From Nitrosospira multiformis (lineage in GTDB: Bacteria; Pseudomonadota; Gammaproteobacteria; Burkholderiales; Nitrosomonadaceae): a DNA stretch of 64,000 nt. The position numbers and the translations under genes were made by a program. The DNA lies in the NCBI RefSeq assembly GCF_900110185.1, contig NZ_FOCT01000001.1, positions 410,586-474,585 on the forward strand, written 5' to 3'. This document shows positions 36,259-45,702 of this stretch, in pieces (position 1 is the stretch's first letter; every line of letters starts with the position of its first letter). Under the pieces are notes generated by a model. That model did no database searches. It saw only the letters and a program-made list of their open reading frames with translations, and had not been told where the DNA came from.

Positions 36259-37374
36259 ATGCACATCACAAAAATTCTCATACGTTTCATGGCCGCTTGC
36301 CTGCTCTGTTATGGCTTACCTGCGATGGCGGACAGCAAAGCAGGCAAGCTGCCCCTGGACAAGATCAAATTACCGGCTGGATTTTCGATCGAAGTGTGGG
36401 CTGAAGTACCGAATGCCCGCGGACTGGCAGTGGGAAAAAACGGTACGGTGTTCGCAGGTTCAGCGGATGAAGGCAATATCTACGCAATCAGGGACAAGGG
36501 GGGGGAACGTGAGGTAAAAACCATCGCCAGAGGGCTTAATCTTCCCATAGGAGTCGCCTTTCGCGATGGCGCGTTATATGCTTCATCGGTCGATCGCATT
36601 CTGCGTTTTGACGATATTGAGGAAAAACTCGATCAGCCTGGAAAACCGTACGTTGTCACCGAACGATTTCCCAACGAGAAACACCATGGGGGCAGATATA
36701 TAGGTTTTGGCCCCGATGGTCTTCTGTATGTCGCGGTGGGCGCCCCATGCAATATCTGCGAAACGGAGCCGGACAAGTTTTCGCTGATTTCCCGCATCAA
36801 TCCCGATGGCTCGAACTATGAGGTCTTCGCGTATGGGGTACGAAACTCGGTAGGATTCGATTGGCATCCCGAAACAAAGGAATTGTGGTTTACCGATAAC
36901 GGTCGGGACTGGATGGGCGACAACTTGCCGCCGGACGAACTCAACCGTGCGCCAAAAAAAGGAATGCATTTCGGCTATCCCTACTGCCATTCCGACGACA
37001 TCCTTGACCCGAAGTACGGTGCAAAGCGGGATTGCCGCAAGCTGATTTCACCCGCAGCGAAACTTCCCCCGCACGCAGGCGCCCTGGGGATGCGCTTCTA
37101 TACAGGAACCATGTTTCCTCCCCAATATCGCAACAGCATCTTTATAGCCGAACATGGCTCATGGAACCGGCGCAATAAAATCGGCTACCGCATCGAGCTC
37201 GCAAAGATAAAGAACAACAAGGTAATAAAACAGGAAGTATTTGCCGAAGGCTGGCTGGAAAATGAAAAAAATTGGGGAAGACCCGTGGATGTGCTGGTGA
37301 TGCCGGACGGGGCACTGCTCGTGTCGGATGATTTTGCCGGGGTGATTTATCGGATCAGTTATAAGAAACCTTGA
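36259..37374 (+). CDS. PQQ-dependent sugar (sorbosone) dehydrogenase-like protein
   Basis: 371 residues from ATG 36259 (ggag 8 nt upstream; an in-frame TTG at 36253 is less likely). A signal peptide is at about 1-26 (ending GLPAMA), so it is periplasmic. The beta-propeller blades carry the family signatures: GLAVGKNGTVFAGS, GRYIGFGPDGLLYV, VRNSVGFDWHP, LWFTDNGRDWMGDNLP, AEHGSWNR and a C-terminal DVLVMPDGALLVSDD. Relatives are annotated as L-sorbosone or glucose dehydrogenase-like; the physiological substrate in this lineage is unknown. The Cys pair in APCNICE may form a disulfide. Confidence 0.85.
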   Translation: MHITKILIRFMAACLLCYGLPAMADSKAGKLPLDKIKLPAGFSIEVWAEVPNARGLAVGKNGTVFAGSADEGNIYAIRDKGGEREVKTIARGLNLPIGVAFRDGALYASSVDRILRFDDIEEKLDQPGKPYVVTERFPNEKHHGGRYIGFGPDGLLYVAVGAPCNICETEPDKFSLISRINPDGSNYEVFAYGVRNSVGFDWHPETKELWFTDNGRDWMGDNLPPDELNRAPKKGMHFGYPYCHSDDILDPKYGAKRDCRKLISPAAKLPPHAGALGMRFYTGTMFPPQYRNSIFIAEHGSWNRRNKIGYRIELAKIKNNKVIKQEVFAEGWLENEKNWGRPVDVLVMPDGALLVSDDFAGVIYRISYKKP

Positions 37375-37432
37375 GCAGCCTGAGCAATGCAAAACGAGCG
37401 CGACCAACAATTCAGGAGCAGCCTTCATTTGA

Positions 37433-38434
37433 GTGACCGGTGTGGGAACAGCGAATAATTCGGCTCCTCCATATGATTTCTCCACGCTTTCCCCTGAACG
37501 CGTGTTGCATGCTTTGGAAAGCTTGGGTTTCCGTAGCGACGGACGGCTACTGGCACTCAATAGCTACGAGAACCGCGTCTACCAAATCGGCCTCGAAAAT
37601 GGTGCGCCAGTCGTAGCAAAATTCTACCGCCCGGAACGCTGGACGAACAACGCTATTCTCGAGGAACACACGTTCGTGCAGGAACTGGCCGAGCACGAAA
37701 TTCCTGTAGTACCCCCGTTGGTGCTGCAAGGAACATCCCTGCATTATTTTGAGGGATTTCGTTTCACTGTTTTTCCAAGGCAGGGTGGCCGCGCGCCGGA
37801 ACTGGAAGACCATCACACGCTGAAATGGATGGGGCGCTTCCTTGGGCGTATCCATGCTATTGGCGCGCTTAATCCCTTTCATGAACGCCCGGAATTGAAT
37901 ATCGCTAGCTTCGGCGAGCAACCACGCGACTATCTGTTGGCACATGGATTCGTTCCGCCTGATGTTGAGGCTGCCTATCGCAGTGCCGTGAATCAGGCGT
38001 TGGACGGTGCACGGCACTGTTTTGGGCGTGCAGGTAAAGTACGCACGTTACGCCTGCACGGCGACTGTCATGCAGGCAATGTTTTGTGGACTGACAATGG
38101 TCCGCACTTCGTCGATTTTGACGACAGCCGCATGGGACCAGCAGTACAGGACTTGTGGATGCTGTTATCCGGCGAACGGGCCGACATGAGGAAGCAGTTG
38201 GACAGCGTGCTGGCCGGGTATGAGAACTTCTTCGATTTCGACGAAAGGGAATTGCATCTGGTCGAGGCGTTACGCACTCTGCGCTTGATCCACTACGCGG
38301 CGTGGCTTGCGCAGCGGTGGGACGACCCGGCTTTCAAGCGAGCGTTTCCCTGGTTCAACACCCAACGCTACTGGCAGGATAGGGTTCTGGAATTGCGGGA
38401 ACAGATCGCCCTTATGGATGAGCCGCCGCTATGA
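37433..38434 (+). CDS. srkA: Stress response serine/threonine kinase (YihE/RdoA)
   Basis: 333 residues, a choline-kinase-like fold. The N-lobe has YENRVYQIGLENG and the ATP-binding VAKFYRPERW. The catalytic loop is RLHGDCHAGNVLW and the metal site is FVDFDDSRMGPAVQDLWML, with the typical C-terminal LRLIHYAAWLA. In E. coli the SrkA kinase protects cells against stress-induced death and is linked to Cpx and to the toxin MazF. The start is GTG 37433; a GTG three codons later is equally possible. It follows the dehydrogenase gene by 58 bp and could be co-transcribed. Confidence 0.9.
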   Translation: MTGVGTANNSAPPYDFSTLSPERVLHALESLGFRSDGRLLALNSYENRVYQIGLENGAPVVAKFYRPERWTNNAILEEHTFVQELAEHEIPVVPPLVLQGTSLHYFEGFRFTVFPRQGGRAPELEDHHTLKWMGRFLGRIHAIGALNPFHERPELNIASFGEQPRDYLLAHGFVPPDVEAAYRSAVNQALDGARHCFGRAGKVRTLRLHGDCHAGNVLWTDNGPHFVDFDDSRMGPAVQDLWMLLSGERADMRKQLDSVLAGYENFFDFDERELHLVEALRTLRLIHYAAWLAQRWDDPAFKRAFPWFNTQRYWQDRVLELREQIALMDEPPL

Positions 38435-38541
38435 CAGGATTTACAGGCATGATCGTTGTTCCCAAGTCTATTGTTCCACAGCACCCGATCGTGATCGTGG
38501 AAAATTGAAGTTTCCATTTTAAGTCTTTATGACAGGTTTAT

Positions 38542-38994
38542 ATGGACGCAAAAACGACGTCCTGTCCGTGCGGTTACACGGAGATAACAACGAGACCAGC
38601 GGGAACTCGGCAGGCTCGTCCTTCCACGAATAGCGGCAGAAAGTATGCTGACTGCTGCGGCCGCTACCTGGATGACGGCGAGACGGCTCCCACAGCGGAA
38701 GCATTGATGCGTTCGCGCTATACTGCATACGCCCTCGGTCGTGAAGAATACCTGCTGGCAACCTGGAGTCAAGACACGCGTCCAGCATCACTTGGATTGG
38801 AAAGTAAACAGCATGGAAAATGGCTGAGACTGGAAGTGAAACGTCATGAACAATCAGCGCCGGATCATGCCATAGTGGAATTCGTGGCACGTTACAAGGT
38901 GGATGGCCGCGCGCACCGTTTGCATGAAATCAGCCGCTTTGCGCGTGAGGGGGGGCAATGGTTCTATGTGGATGGCGATATTATAAGATCTTGA
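38542..38994 (+). CDS. YchJ/UPF0225-like protein
   Basis: 150 residues. The N-terminal metal-binding motif CPCG is followed by DCCGRYLDDGE and the diagnostic LMRSRYTAYALG. Later segments EYLLATW and ISRFAREGGQWFYVDG match the YchJ core (NTF2-like). Two features differ from E. coli YchJ: about 22 residues separate CPCG from the DCC motif where a shorter spacing is usual, and no C-terminal SEC-C motif is present. The function of the family is unknown. Confidence 0.85.
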   Translation: MDAKTTSCPCGYTEITTRPAGTRQARPSTNSGRKYADCCGRYLDDGETAPTAEALMRSRYTAYALGREEYLLATWSQDTRPASLGLESKQHGKWLRLEVKRHEQSAPDHAIVEFVARYKVDGRAHRLHEISRFAREGGQWFYVDGDIIRS

Positions 38995-39603
38995 GGCTGA
39001 AAAATGATATCGCGTACCTGGAACACTGGGCGATTATCTCCCTGACGGATATCTGAACGCTACAGAGTCTCGAACGCCAGGCGCCACATTTGCCTTGGAG
39101 ATCATGCGGTATCAGCTTGAGCTTGGATTCAGCGTTCATCGTCCTCACGCGCCGCGTTATGCAAACAAGCCCCGACCGATATTGAATCTACTGGGTGAGT
39201 CGGCCCTGAAGGTTTAAGTTGAATAACGCTAATTCCCCTAAAACCCTCTCAATAGACACTGTTTTGATTTATGATCGTCTATCTATCACATCATCTTTAA
39301 TCCGTGTAAGGGTAAAGATCCTTGGCTACGCCACTCCTCGTCCCATTGAAGACCGGGTGCAAGTCAACCTAGGCTTTGAATCCTTCAGCATTCCATCAGG
39401 CGACTTCACCGCACACATAACCACACTTCCCACTCCACTGAACCCTCGATCCCCGGCGGCGGGAAGGAAAAAGGTGGCAAACCTCTTATCGGTTTGAGTT
39501 ACAGCTCAAAATCCTCTCATTCCTTTGAAATATCCTTATGCCATTCCGTGATTCTGTATCTCAATTGATGCCTAGGCTAAAAGTCTTGACTAGCTGATTC
39601 GCC
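38995..39603. other. Intergenic with one orphan open frame
   Basis: About 600 bp. A stop-to-stop frame of 69 codons on the plus strand (39008-39217) reads as plausible protein (PGTLGDYLPDGYLN near its start, PRYANKPRPILNLLGE near its end) but has no start codon except an internal ATG near 39103. It may be the 3' end of a lost gene. Beyond 39217 I see no gene. Confidence 0.3.
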
Positions 39604-42435
39604 TCAGGCGTATATAAATATAAACTCCTCAAATTGCTCCAGTGGCAGAGGTTTACTGAACAGATAGCCCTGATAGGCATTGCATCCATTGGTGGTGAGA
39701 AAGTCCTTTTGTGATCCGGTTTCCACCCCTTCAGCCATTACCGCCAATCCCAGGCTTTTTGCCAAGAGCAAAATAGCACGGACGATTGTTGCGTCGTTGT
39801 TATCAGTCAATACATCTCTCACAAATGATTTGTCAATTTTTATCCAGTCCAGTGGCAGCCGCTTCAGATAGTAGAGCGAGGAATAACCTACACCAAAATC
39901 ATCCAGGGCGAAACCCACACCCCTGGTTCTAAGTGCCATCATTTTTGCGATAGTGTCGTCCATATTCTGCACCATGATACTCTCTGTTAGCTCAAGCTTG
40001 AGTCTTTCCGGATTAACGCCGGTACGATCCAGTGCAGAAATCACATGCTCGACAAAATTGGGCTGACAAAACTGGCGAGGACTAACATTCACAGCGAGAT
40101 TGAGCCGTGCTGTCTCCGGGCGCTTTGACCAGATTGCAAGTTGGGTACAGGCAGCTTTCAGCACCCATTCGCCTAAAGGAAGAATCAGACCAGTTTCCTC
40201 CATTTGAGGAATAAATTCTAATGGGAATAACAAGCCTCGACGGGGGTGCTGCCATCGCACCAACGCCTCCGCACCTATTATTCCGCCGTTATCCACCTGC
40301 GCTTGGTAGTGGAGAACAAACTCGTTTCGTTCGCAGCTTCCGTGCAAATCCGACTCCAGGGTAGCGCGAGCAGTCATTACTGCTTGCATATCCGGATCGA
40401 AAAAGCAGACCGCATTGCGGCCCGATGCCTTTGCCTGATACATCGCCAGATCCGTTTGCTTGAGCAATTCGTCTGTTGTGTGGGTGTGATCGTTAAATAG
40501 CGCCACGCCGATGCTTGGCGTAATGTGATGTTTATAAGCGACCAGATTAAAAGGTTGGTTGAAGGCGTAGCGAATCCTGTCGCAGATAGTTTTTATCTCC
40601 TCAACGGCTTTGTCATAATCTTCGCTAAAATCAGGTGCCAGAATCACCACAAACTCGTCCCCACCCAAGCGCGCCACCGTGTCGGTGTCGCGCACACTAG
40701 AGATTAGGCGAGGAGCGACCTGCTGCAGTAACAGATCCCCCAGATCATGGCCGAGCGTGTCATTGAGCAATTTAAAATTATCGAGATCGATGAACAGCAA
40801 TGCGCCAGTATGCTGGCGCCGGGCCGCGGAGGCCAGAGCCTGCTGCAACCGATCCAGCAAGAGTTGTCTATTGGGTAAACCCGTCAAAGAATCATAGAAG
40901 GCAAGATGAAGAATTTCATTCTCTGCTGCCTTGCGCTGGGTAATATCTGTATTGATCGCGAAGACAAACTGCGGTTGTCCATTGTCATTTCTGACCAAGG
41001 TCCAATGGGCTTCAACAAGCAATATGCTTTTGTCCTTGCGACGTTGCGCTATTTCACCTCTCCATTCCCCGGATTTCAATAACAATCTAGTTGCTTCGTT
41101 GAAAGCCAGGAGATTGTCATACAAGATCTCTATCGATTTGCCGACTACCTCTTCCGAAGCCCATCCGTAGAGCCGCTCAGCACCCTGGTTCCAAAACTCG
41201 ATACGATGATCAATACCGCGCACCATAATCGCATCAGTCGCCTTGTCCAGAAGGGAAGCCTGTTGGCGAATGCGGGCATCAGCTTCCTGACGTGCGAGGG
41301 CTGTTGCCTGCTGTTCCACCATAGCCAACACTAGTTTTTTATTTACGCGTCCCAGTGCCACAGCCTTCTCTTTGTTCGCGGAAAGGATAAAAGAAACCAT
41401 GGCTGCCAGGAAACTGACCACGATTCCGCTTAGGAGGATGAGAAACGGCTCGTAACTTCTTATGGCTTTTTCAAACAGAGGACGTGAAGACGCTTCGATC
41501 GTCCAAGTCTGCCCATACAAAGATATGGGGATGACGCGTTTAAATTTAGGTGTATCAGATGCGCTCTCAGAATGATGTTTTCTGCTACCAAAAAGAAGAG
41601 AACCCTCTTTCATTGCCTTATTAGCAAAAATTCTCAAATCAAGGTTATCAAGCTCCGTCTGAAGAACAGCTCGCACGAAATCATCCATCCTGAATCGGGC
41701 ATATACATAACCGCTAAGCGATGCACGCCGGTCTTCCAGCGTTTCCGGTAGATTTGCAACCCCGTAATAAGGAAGATACATAAGAACACCCGCCTGGACA
41801 TCTTCCCATGTTTCCTGAATGAGTTTTACCTTGTCGGAAAGTGCTGCTACTCCCGTATCCCGTGCGCGAGACATGGCAGCGTATCGAACGGGATCTGAAA
41901 GCATGTCATATCCAAAAGCGCGCAGGTTGCTTCCAGAGAAGGGTTCAAGATAGACGACCGAGGTGTACTCTTGCCGAGAGTCCTCGGGCCAGACTTTATA
42001 GAAAGGAAACCCTTCCGCACGCACTTCTTCAATATGGGCAGCAAGTTTCGAAGGAGGGATATATTTTGCGAACCCGATCCCTTCGATTCCGGGATAGTTA
42101 TCATCTATCCGTAATGCTGTGACATACGTGCGCCATTCTTTTCGAGAAACCGATTGGGAGGCAAGCAGGAGCCCCACCCCACCTTTCAATACCTGCTCAT
42201 ATCCCAAAAAGTGATGCTCTATTTTGCGAATAACCTCTGCTAGTACCTTGTCGAATTGCGTATTTTCGTTTCGCTCCTGGAGATTCTGGACGATCGACCA
42301 GCCAGCGAGTGTAAGCGATATAAAAAACGCAAGTGTTAGAGTGGCAATAGTTGCGCGAGAAAATTCACCCTCGAAAATGGGGCTACGTTTATAGATTTCC
42401 ATCGCCCTCTTTAAAACGTCGCGAATTTCTTTCAT
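39604..42435 (-). CDS. CHASE-PAS-GGDEF-EAL protein (c-di-GMP turnover)
   Basis: 943 residues from ATG 42435. TM1 is at about 28-50, a periplasmic CHASE-type sensor covers about 75-305 (GYEQVLKGGVGLLLAS, GIGFAKYIPP, Y-VVYLEPFSG), and TM2 is at about 335-357. A PAS domain follows (about 395-500, IEFWNQGAERLYGW). The GGDEF domain has an intact RLGGDEFVV active site near residue 605, and the EAL domain has GAEALVRWQHP (EAL), LKLELTES and DDFGVGYSSL. Both catalytic motifs are complete, so it could synthesise or degrade c-di-GMP. It is monocistronic. The ligand is unknown. Confidence 0.93.
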   Translation of the reverse strand: MKEIRDVLKRAMEIYKRSPIFEGEFSRATIATLTLAFFISLTLAGWSIVQNLQERNENTQFDKVLAEVIRKIEHHFLGYEQVLKGGVGLLLASQSVSRKEWRTYVTALRIDDNYPGIEGIGFAKYIPPSKLAAHIEEVRAEGFPFYKVWPEDSRQEYTSVVYLEPFSGSNLRAFGYDMLSDPVRYAAMSRARDTGVAALSDKVKLIQETWEDVQAGVLMYLPYYGVANLPETLEDRRASLSGYVYARFRMDDFVRAVLQTELDNLDLRIFANKAMKEGSLLFGSRKHHSESASDTPKFKRVIPISLYGQTWTIEASSRPLFEKAIRSYEPFLILLSGIVVSFLAAMVSFILSANKEKAVALGRVNKKLVLAMVEQQATALARQEADARIRQQASLLDKATDAIMVRGIDHRIEFWNQGAERLYGWASEEVVGKSIEILYDNLLAFNEATRLLLKSGEWRGEIAQRRKDKSILLVEAHWTLVRNDNGQPQFVFAINTDITQRKAAENEILHLAFYDSLTGLPNRQLLLDRLQQALASAARRQHTGALLFIDLDNFKLLNDTLGHDLGDLLLQQVAPRLISSVRDTDTVARLGGDEFVVILAPDFSEDYDKAVEEIKTICDRIRYAFNQPFNLVAYKHHITPSIGVALFNDHTHTTDELLKQTDLAMYQAKASGRNAVCFFDPDMQAVMTARATLESDLHGSCERNEFVLHYQAQVDNGGIIGAEALVRWQHPRRGLLFPLEFIPQMEETGLILPLGEWVLKAACTQLAIWSKRPETARLNLAVNVSPRQFCQPNFVEHVISALDRTGVNPERLKLELTESIMVQNMDDTIAKMMALRTRGVGFALDDFGVGYSSLYYLKRLPLDWIKIDKSFVRDVLTDNNDATIVRAILLLAKSLGLAVMAEGVETGSQKDFLTTNGCNAYQGYLFSKPLPLEQFEEFIFIYA

Positions 42436-42931
42436 GGACAAACTTTTTATGTTCCCAGCAGTTGTATTGTCGGGTTAGAACAGGAGGCTTTAATTTAGAA
42501 ATGGACAGATCAAGATTGTTAAAACTCGAAGCTCTTTTCACCCCCCCTAGTTACGGGGGTAGTTCCAGCGACTTCGGGGTATCACTGAACTGTACAAAGG
42601 AATGGGTACGTAATTTTCGGAGATGTTTTGCTGCTTTTATATAAAGATGTGAAGGGAAAATTCTTCGCTTTTTTCGGGAAGCTAGACTTACTGGAGTTGC
42701 TCTAGATTCCTCTAATCGTTTACATCTTAATAGAATTGCAGTGGCAGACTTGAAAGGCGATTACTGCTTGCAAAACTCCTGGAGGATGAAGCAGAAAAAA
42801 ACAGCAAATCTGGCGATGAATTACTGCCGAAGAATGAGACTGCCAAGCCAACATTGCGTCCAATCAGCAGTACTGCTTGTAAATTTGGAAGGCTGCGATT
42901 TGTTCAGGGCTTCCTCAGGTAAGATGCGGGA
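42436..42931. other. Intergenic, GGDEF-EAL gene / transporter
   Basis: About 500 bp between divergent genes. A small C/G hairpin (ccccc/ggggg with loop tagttac, about 42543-42559) is visible. Short plus-strand frames look non-coding. Promoters for the two flanking genes are expected but not identified. Confidence 0.4.
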
Positions 42932-44041
42932 ATGATTCAATTATCCATTCAAATCTGGCGGAAGGATTATCTGCTGTGGTTTCTTGCCGGACTCCTCATC
43001 ACCCTGACCATAGCGGAACCTGCACGACTCGTTTCATATCCTCGCCTCGTCGACTGGCCCACCATCGGTGGCGTAGCGGGATTGCTCATACTTGCCAAAG
43101 GTATTGAACTCTCCGGCTATCTGCACCGCTTTGGCAAGCGACTGATAGAAATCATGCGCACCAGCCGATCCCTTGCAGCATTGCTCGTTCTGGCAGCAGC
43201 GTTACTTTCTATGGTGCTGACCAACGATGTCGCCCTGTTCATAATGGTGCCGTTGACCACAGGCCTGCATGGTGTCGGCGTGATTCCTGTGACGCGACTT
43301 ATCGTCGTGGAGGCATTGGCTGTAAATGCAGGTTCAGCTCTTACACCTATCGGAAACCCACAAAACCTGTTTTTGTGGAAAGTATCCGGCGTATCCTTTC
43401 ATGAATACGTACAAGCGATGCTGCCTCTAGCGCTCATCCTGATCACCAGTCTCCTGGTGTTGATCGCATTCATGTTCGACAGCAATCGCATTCAGGTCAG
43501 GGAAGAGGTTGATATGCCAATAGCGAACAACAAGCTATTCCATTCATCCTTGATTCTCTATCTACCATTTCTGATTCTTATTGATTTACATCAGGCGGAA
43601 CTGGCGGTTTTGCTGATACTCATGGTCTTCTTTATCCGGCATCGCAACATTCTCATGAATGTGGATTGGGGACTCATTCTCGTACTTGCCCTTATGTTCG
43701 TGAACATGCGCCTTATCGCTGATAGCCACACTATTCATTCATTTTTTACAGAATTGAGGCTGGACGAGCCCGAGCGGCTTTACTTTGCGGGTATTGCGCT
43801 TGCACAGATCATGAGCAATGTGCCCGCTGCAATTTTATTGACCGACTATTCAAGCAACTGGAAACTGATTGCCTACGCGGTGAACGTTGGGGGATTTGGC
43901 TTTGTATTGGGGTCTCTCGCCAATTTAATAGCGCTACGGCTCGCCCGGGACAGAAAAGCGTGGCTGGTATTTCATGTCTACTCCCTGCCATTTCTGCTTG
44001 TCACGGGTACTTTCGTCTATCTGTTGCTATTCATTGGTTAA
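42932..44041 (+). CDS. ArsB/SLC13-type anion transporter
   Basis: 369 residues with about 10-11 hydrophobic helices. The hairpin motifs of the ion-transporter superfamily are present: LLSMVLTNDVALFIMVPL near residue 90 and AGSALTPIGNPQNLFLW near 135, with MSNVPAAILLTDYS and GSLANLIALRLA in the second half. Known relatives carry arsenite, dicarboxylates or citrate; the substrate is open here. No ars or regulatory gene is next to it. It converges with nuoN. Confidence 0.8.
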   Translation: MIQLSIQIWRKDYLLWFLAGLLITLTIAEPARLVSYPRLVDWPTIGGVAGLLILAKGIELSGYLHRFGKRLIEIMRTSRSLAALLVLAAALLSMVLTNDVALFIMVPLTTGLHGVGVIPVTRLIVVEALAVNAGSALTPIGNPQNLFLWKVSGVSFHEYVQAMLPLALILITSLLVLIAFMFDSNRIQVREEVDMPIANNKLFHSSLILYLPFLILIDLHQAELAVLLILMVFFIRHRNILMNVDWGLILVLALMFVNMRLIADSHTIHSFFTELRLDEPERLYFAGIALAQIMSNVPAAILLTDYSSNWKLIAYAVNVGGFGFVLGSLANLIALRLARDRKAWLVFHVYSLPFLLVTGTFVYLLLFIG

Positions 44042-44160
44042 CATTCCATTGGATTTGCCCGTGGCCCTACCTCTCCCATAAGGAAGAGAGAGCAGCCGCG
44101 GTTCTGTATGCGATAAATGGAAGCCTCTTCACGCGTCCAGATACGGAATCATCTGCAAGC

Positions 44161-44190
44161 GCCGCCTATCCCTATGCAGGAATAGGCGGC
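44161..44190. terminator. Hairpin between convergent transporter gene and nuoN
   Basis: A 9-bp stem gccgcctat/ataggcggc with a 12-nt loop sits between the two stop codons, 20 bp past the end of nuoN. It is symmetrical and could serve either strand. No T-run follows on either side, so its strength as a terminator is uncertain. Confidence 0.5.
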
Positions 44191-44209
44191 TTGTGATGCG
44201 GAAGGAGGA

Positions 44210-45655
44210 TCAAGCCGATTGCTGTATCGCGTAGGTGCAGAGGGCAATAAGCGACTGGGGGAAGATGCCGAATGCGAGTATTGCGAGGCCGTTGGCGCTC
44301 AGTAATACCTTTACGTCGCCCTTTGGCGCGATGACCGCATCGGTTTCAGGCTCGTCGAAATACATGAGCTTGACGATACGCAAGTAATAGAATACCCCGA
44401 TCAGCGAAAGGAGCACAGCCAGCACGGCGAGCCAGGTGTACCCTGCGTTCAGCACGGCCTGAAGCACTGACAGCTTGGCATAAATGCCAACGGTGGGCGG
44501 GATGCCGGCCATGGAGAACATCAGCAGCAGCATGATAAAAGCATACCATGGATTGCGCCGGTTGAGCCCTTTGTAATCATCCAGTTTGTCCGCTTCAAAA
44601 CCCGCGCGCGAGAGAAGCATGATAATGCCGAACGTACCCATTGTCATGAGCACATAGACCACGACGTAGAACATTGCGGCACTGTAGCCGTTTTCATTCG
44701 CGCCGATAAGGCCAAGCAGCATGAACCCCATGTGCGAGATGGTGGAATAGGCCAGCATGCGCTTGATGTTGCTCTGGGCGATAGCGGCAATATTGCCAAT
44801 CACCATTGACGTGATTGCAAGTATGATCAGCATGCCCTGCCAGTCGCCGGACATTGCACCCAGACCTTCCACCAGCAGGCGCATGACAAAACCGAATGCC
44901 GCGAGCTTCGGCGCCGAACCGACAAACAGCACCACTGCTGAAGATGCTCCTTCATAAACATCGGGCGCCCACATATGGAAAGGCGCCGCGCTCAGCTTGA
45001 AACTGATGCCGGCCACAATGAAAACCAGACCGACAACCAGCACACCCCGGCTGATTACTCCGCCTTCGATCGCTTTTGTCACACTGGCGATATCAAGCGA
45101 GCCGGTGGCCCCATAAATCATCGACATGCCGTACAGCAGAAAGCCAGATGCCAGAGCACCCAGGACAAAAAACTTTATTGCTGCCTCGGTGGCCCCTGCC
45201 GAGTCGCGCCTCAACGCCACCATCGCATAGAGGGACAAGGAAAGGAGTTCCAACCCGAGGTAGAGTGTCATGAAGTGGCTGGCGGAAATCATGACCATCA
45301 TTCCGAGGGTCGCAAACAGCGCGAGGCTGAAGAATTCTCCGCTGAGTATTCCCCGATCCGAAATATAAGTACGGGAATAAGCCAGCACCACGGATACGGT
45401 GATATAAACCAGCATCTTGAGAATGTCGGCTAGCGTGTCATCGACAAACATGCCGGAAAACGTATGGACGGTGCCGGGTTGCAAGGTACCGAAGGTGATC
45501 AACATGCAGCTGAACAGCGTCAGTTGGGCTAAAAGATAGGCAGTGCCGGGCTTCTTGTCGCCCCATGCAAGATCAGCCATTAATACTCCGCACACCATTA
45601 CCAGAAGGAATATTTCCGGATAGGCTGGCGCGAAATTAGGCAGCATAAAATTCAT
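44210..45655 (-). CDS. nuoN: NADH:quinone oxidoreductase subunit N
   Basis: 481 residues, about 14 membrane helices. One of the three Mrp-type antiporter-like subunits of complex I. Conserved pieces include [16 protein letters not shown] with the key Glu, [12 protein letters not shown] with the Lys, and the [16 protein letters not shown] stretch with the loop Pro. It is the last gene of the operon. The 47-bp gap from nuoM has no terminator. Confidence 0.97.
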   Translation of the reverse strand: MNFMLPNFAPAYPEIFLLVMVCGVLMADLAWGDKKPGTAYLLAQLTLFSCMLITFGTLQPGTVHTFSGMFVDDTLADILKMLVYITVSVVLAYSRTYISDRGILSGEFFSLALFATLGMMVMISASHFMTLYLGLELLSLSLYAMVALRRDSAGATEAAIKFFVLGALASGFLLYGMSMIYGATGSLDIASVTKAIEGGVISRGVLVVGLVFIVAGISFKLSAAPFHMWAPDVYEGASSAVVLFVGSAPKLAAFGFVMRLLVEGLGAMSGDWQGMLIILAITSMVIGNIAAIAQSNIKRMLAYSTISHMGFMLLGLIGANENGYSAAMFYVVVYVLMTMGTFGIIMLLSRAGFEADKLDDYKGLNRRNPWYAFIMLLLMFSMAGIPPTVGIYAKLSVLQAVLNAGYTWLAVLAVLLSLIGVFYYLRIVKLMYFDEPETDAVIAPKGDVKVLLSANGLAILAFGIFPQSLIALCTYAIQQSA

Positions 45656-45702
45656 TTATCATCCTTAGCCGAGTCGGGGCGCGCTTCACTCACTGCAATT
45701 CA

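Noticed and set aside
42741..42935. 64-codon frame just before the anion transporter
   Set aside because: No homology or clear ribosome-binding site; likely chance in AT-rich promoter DNA.
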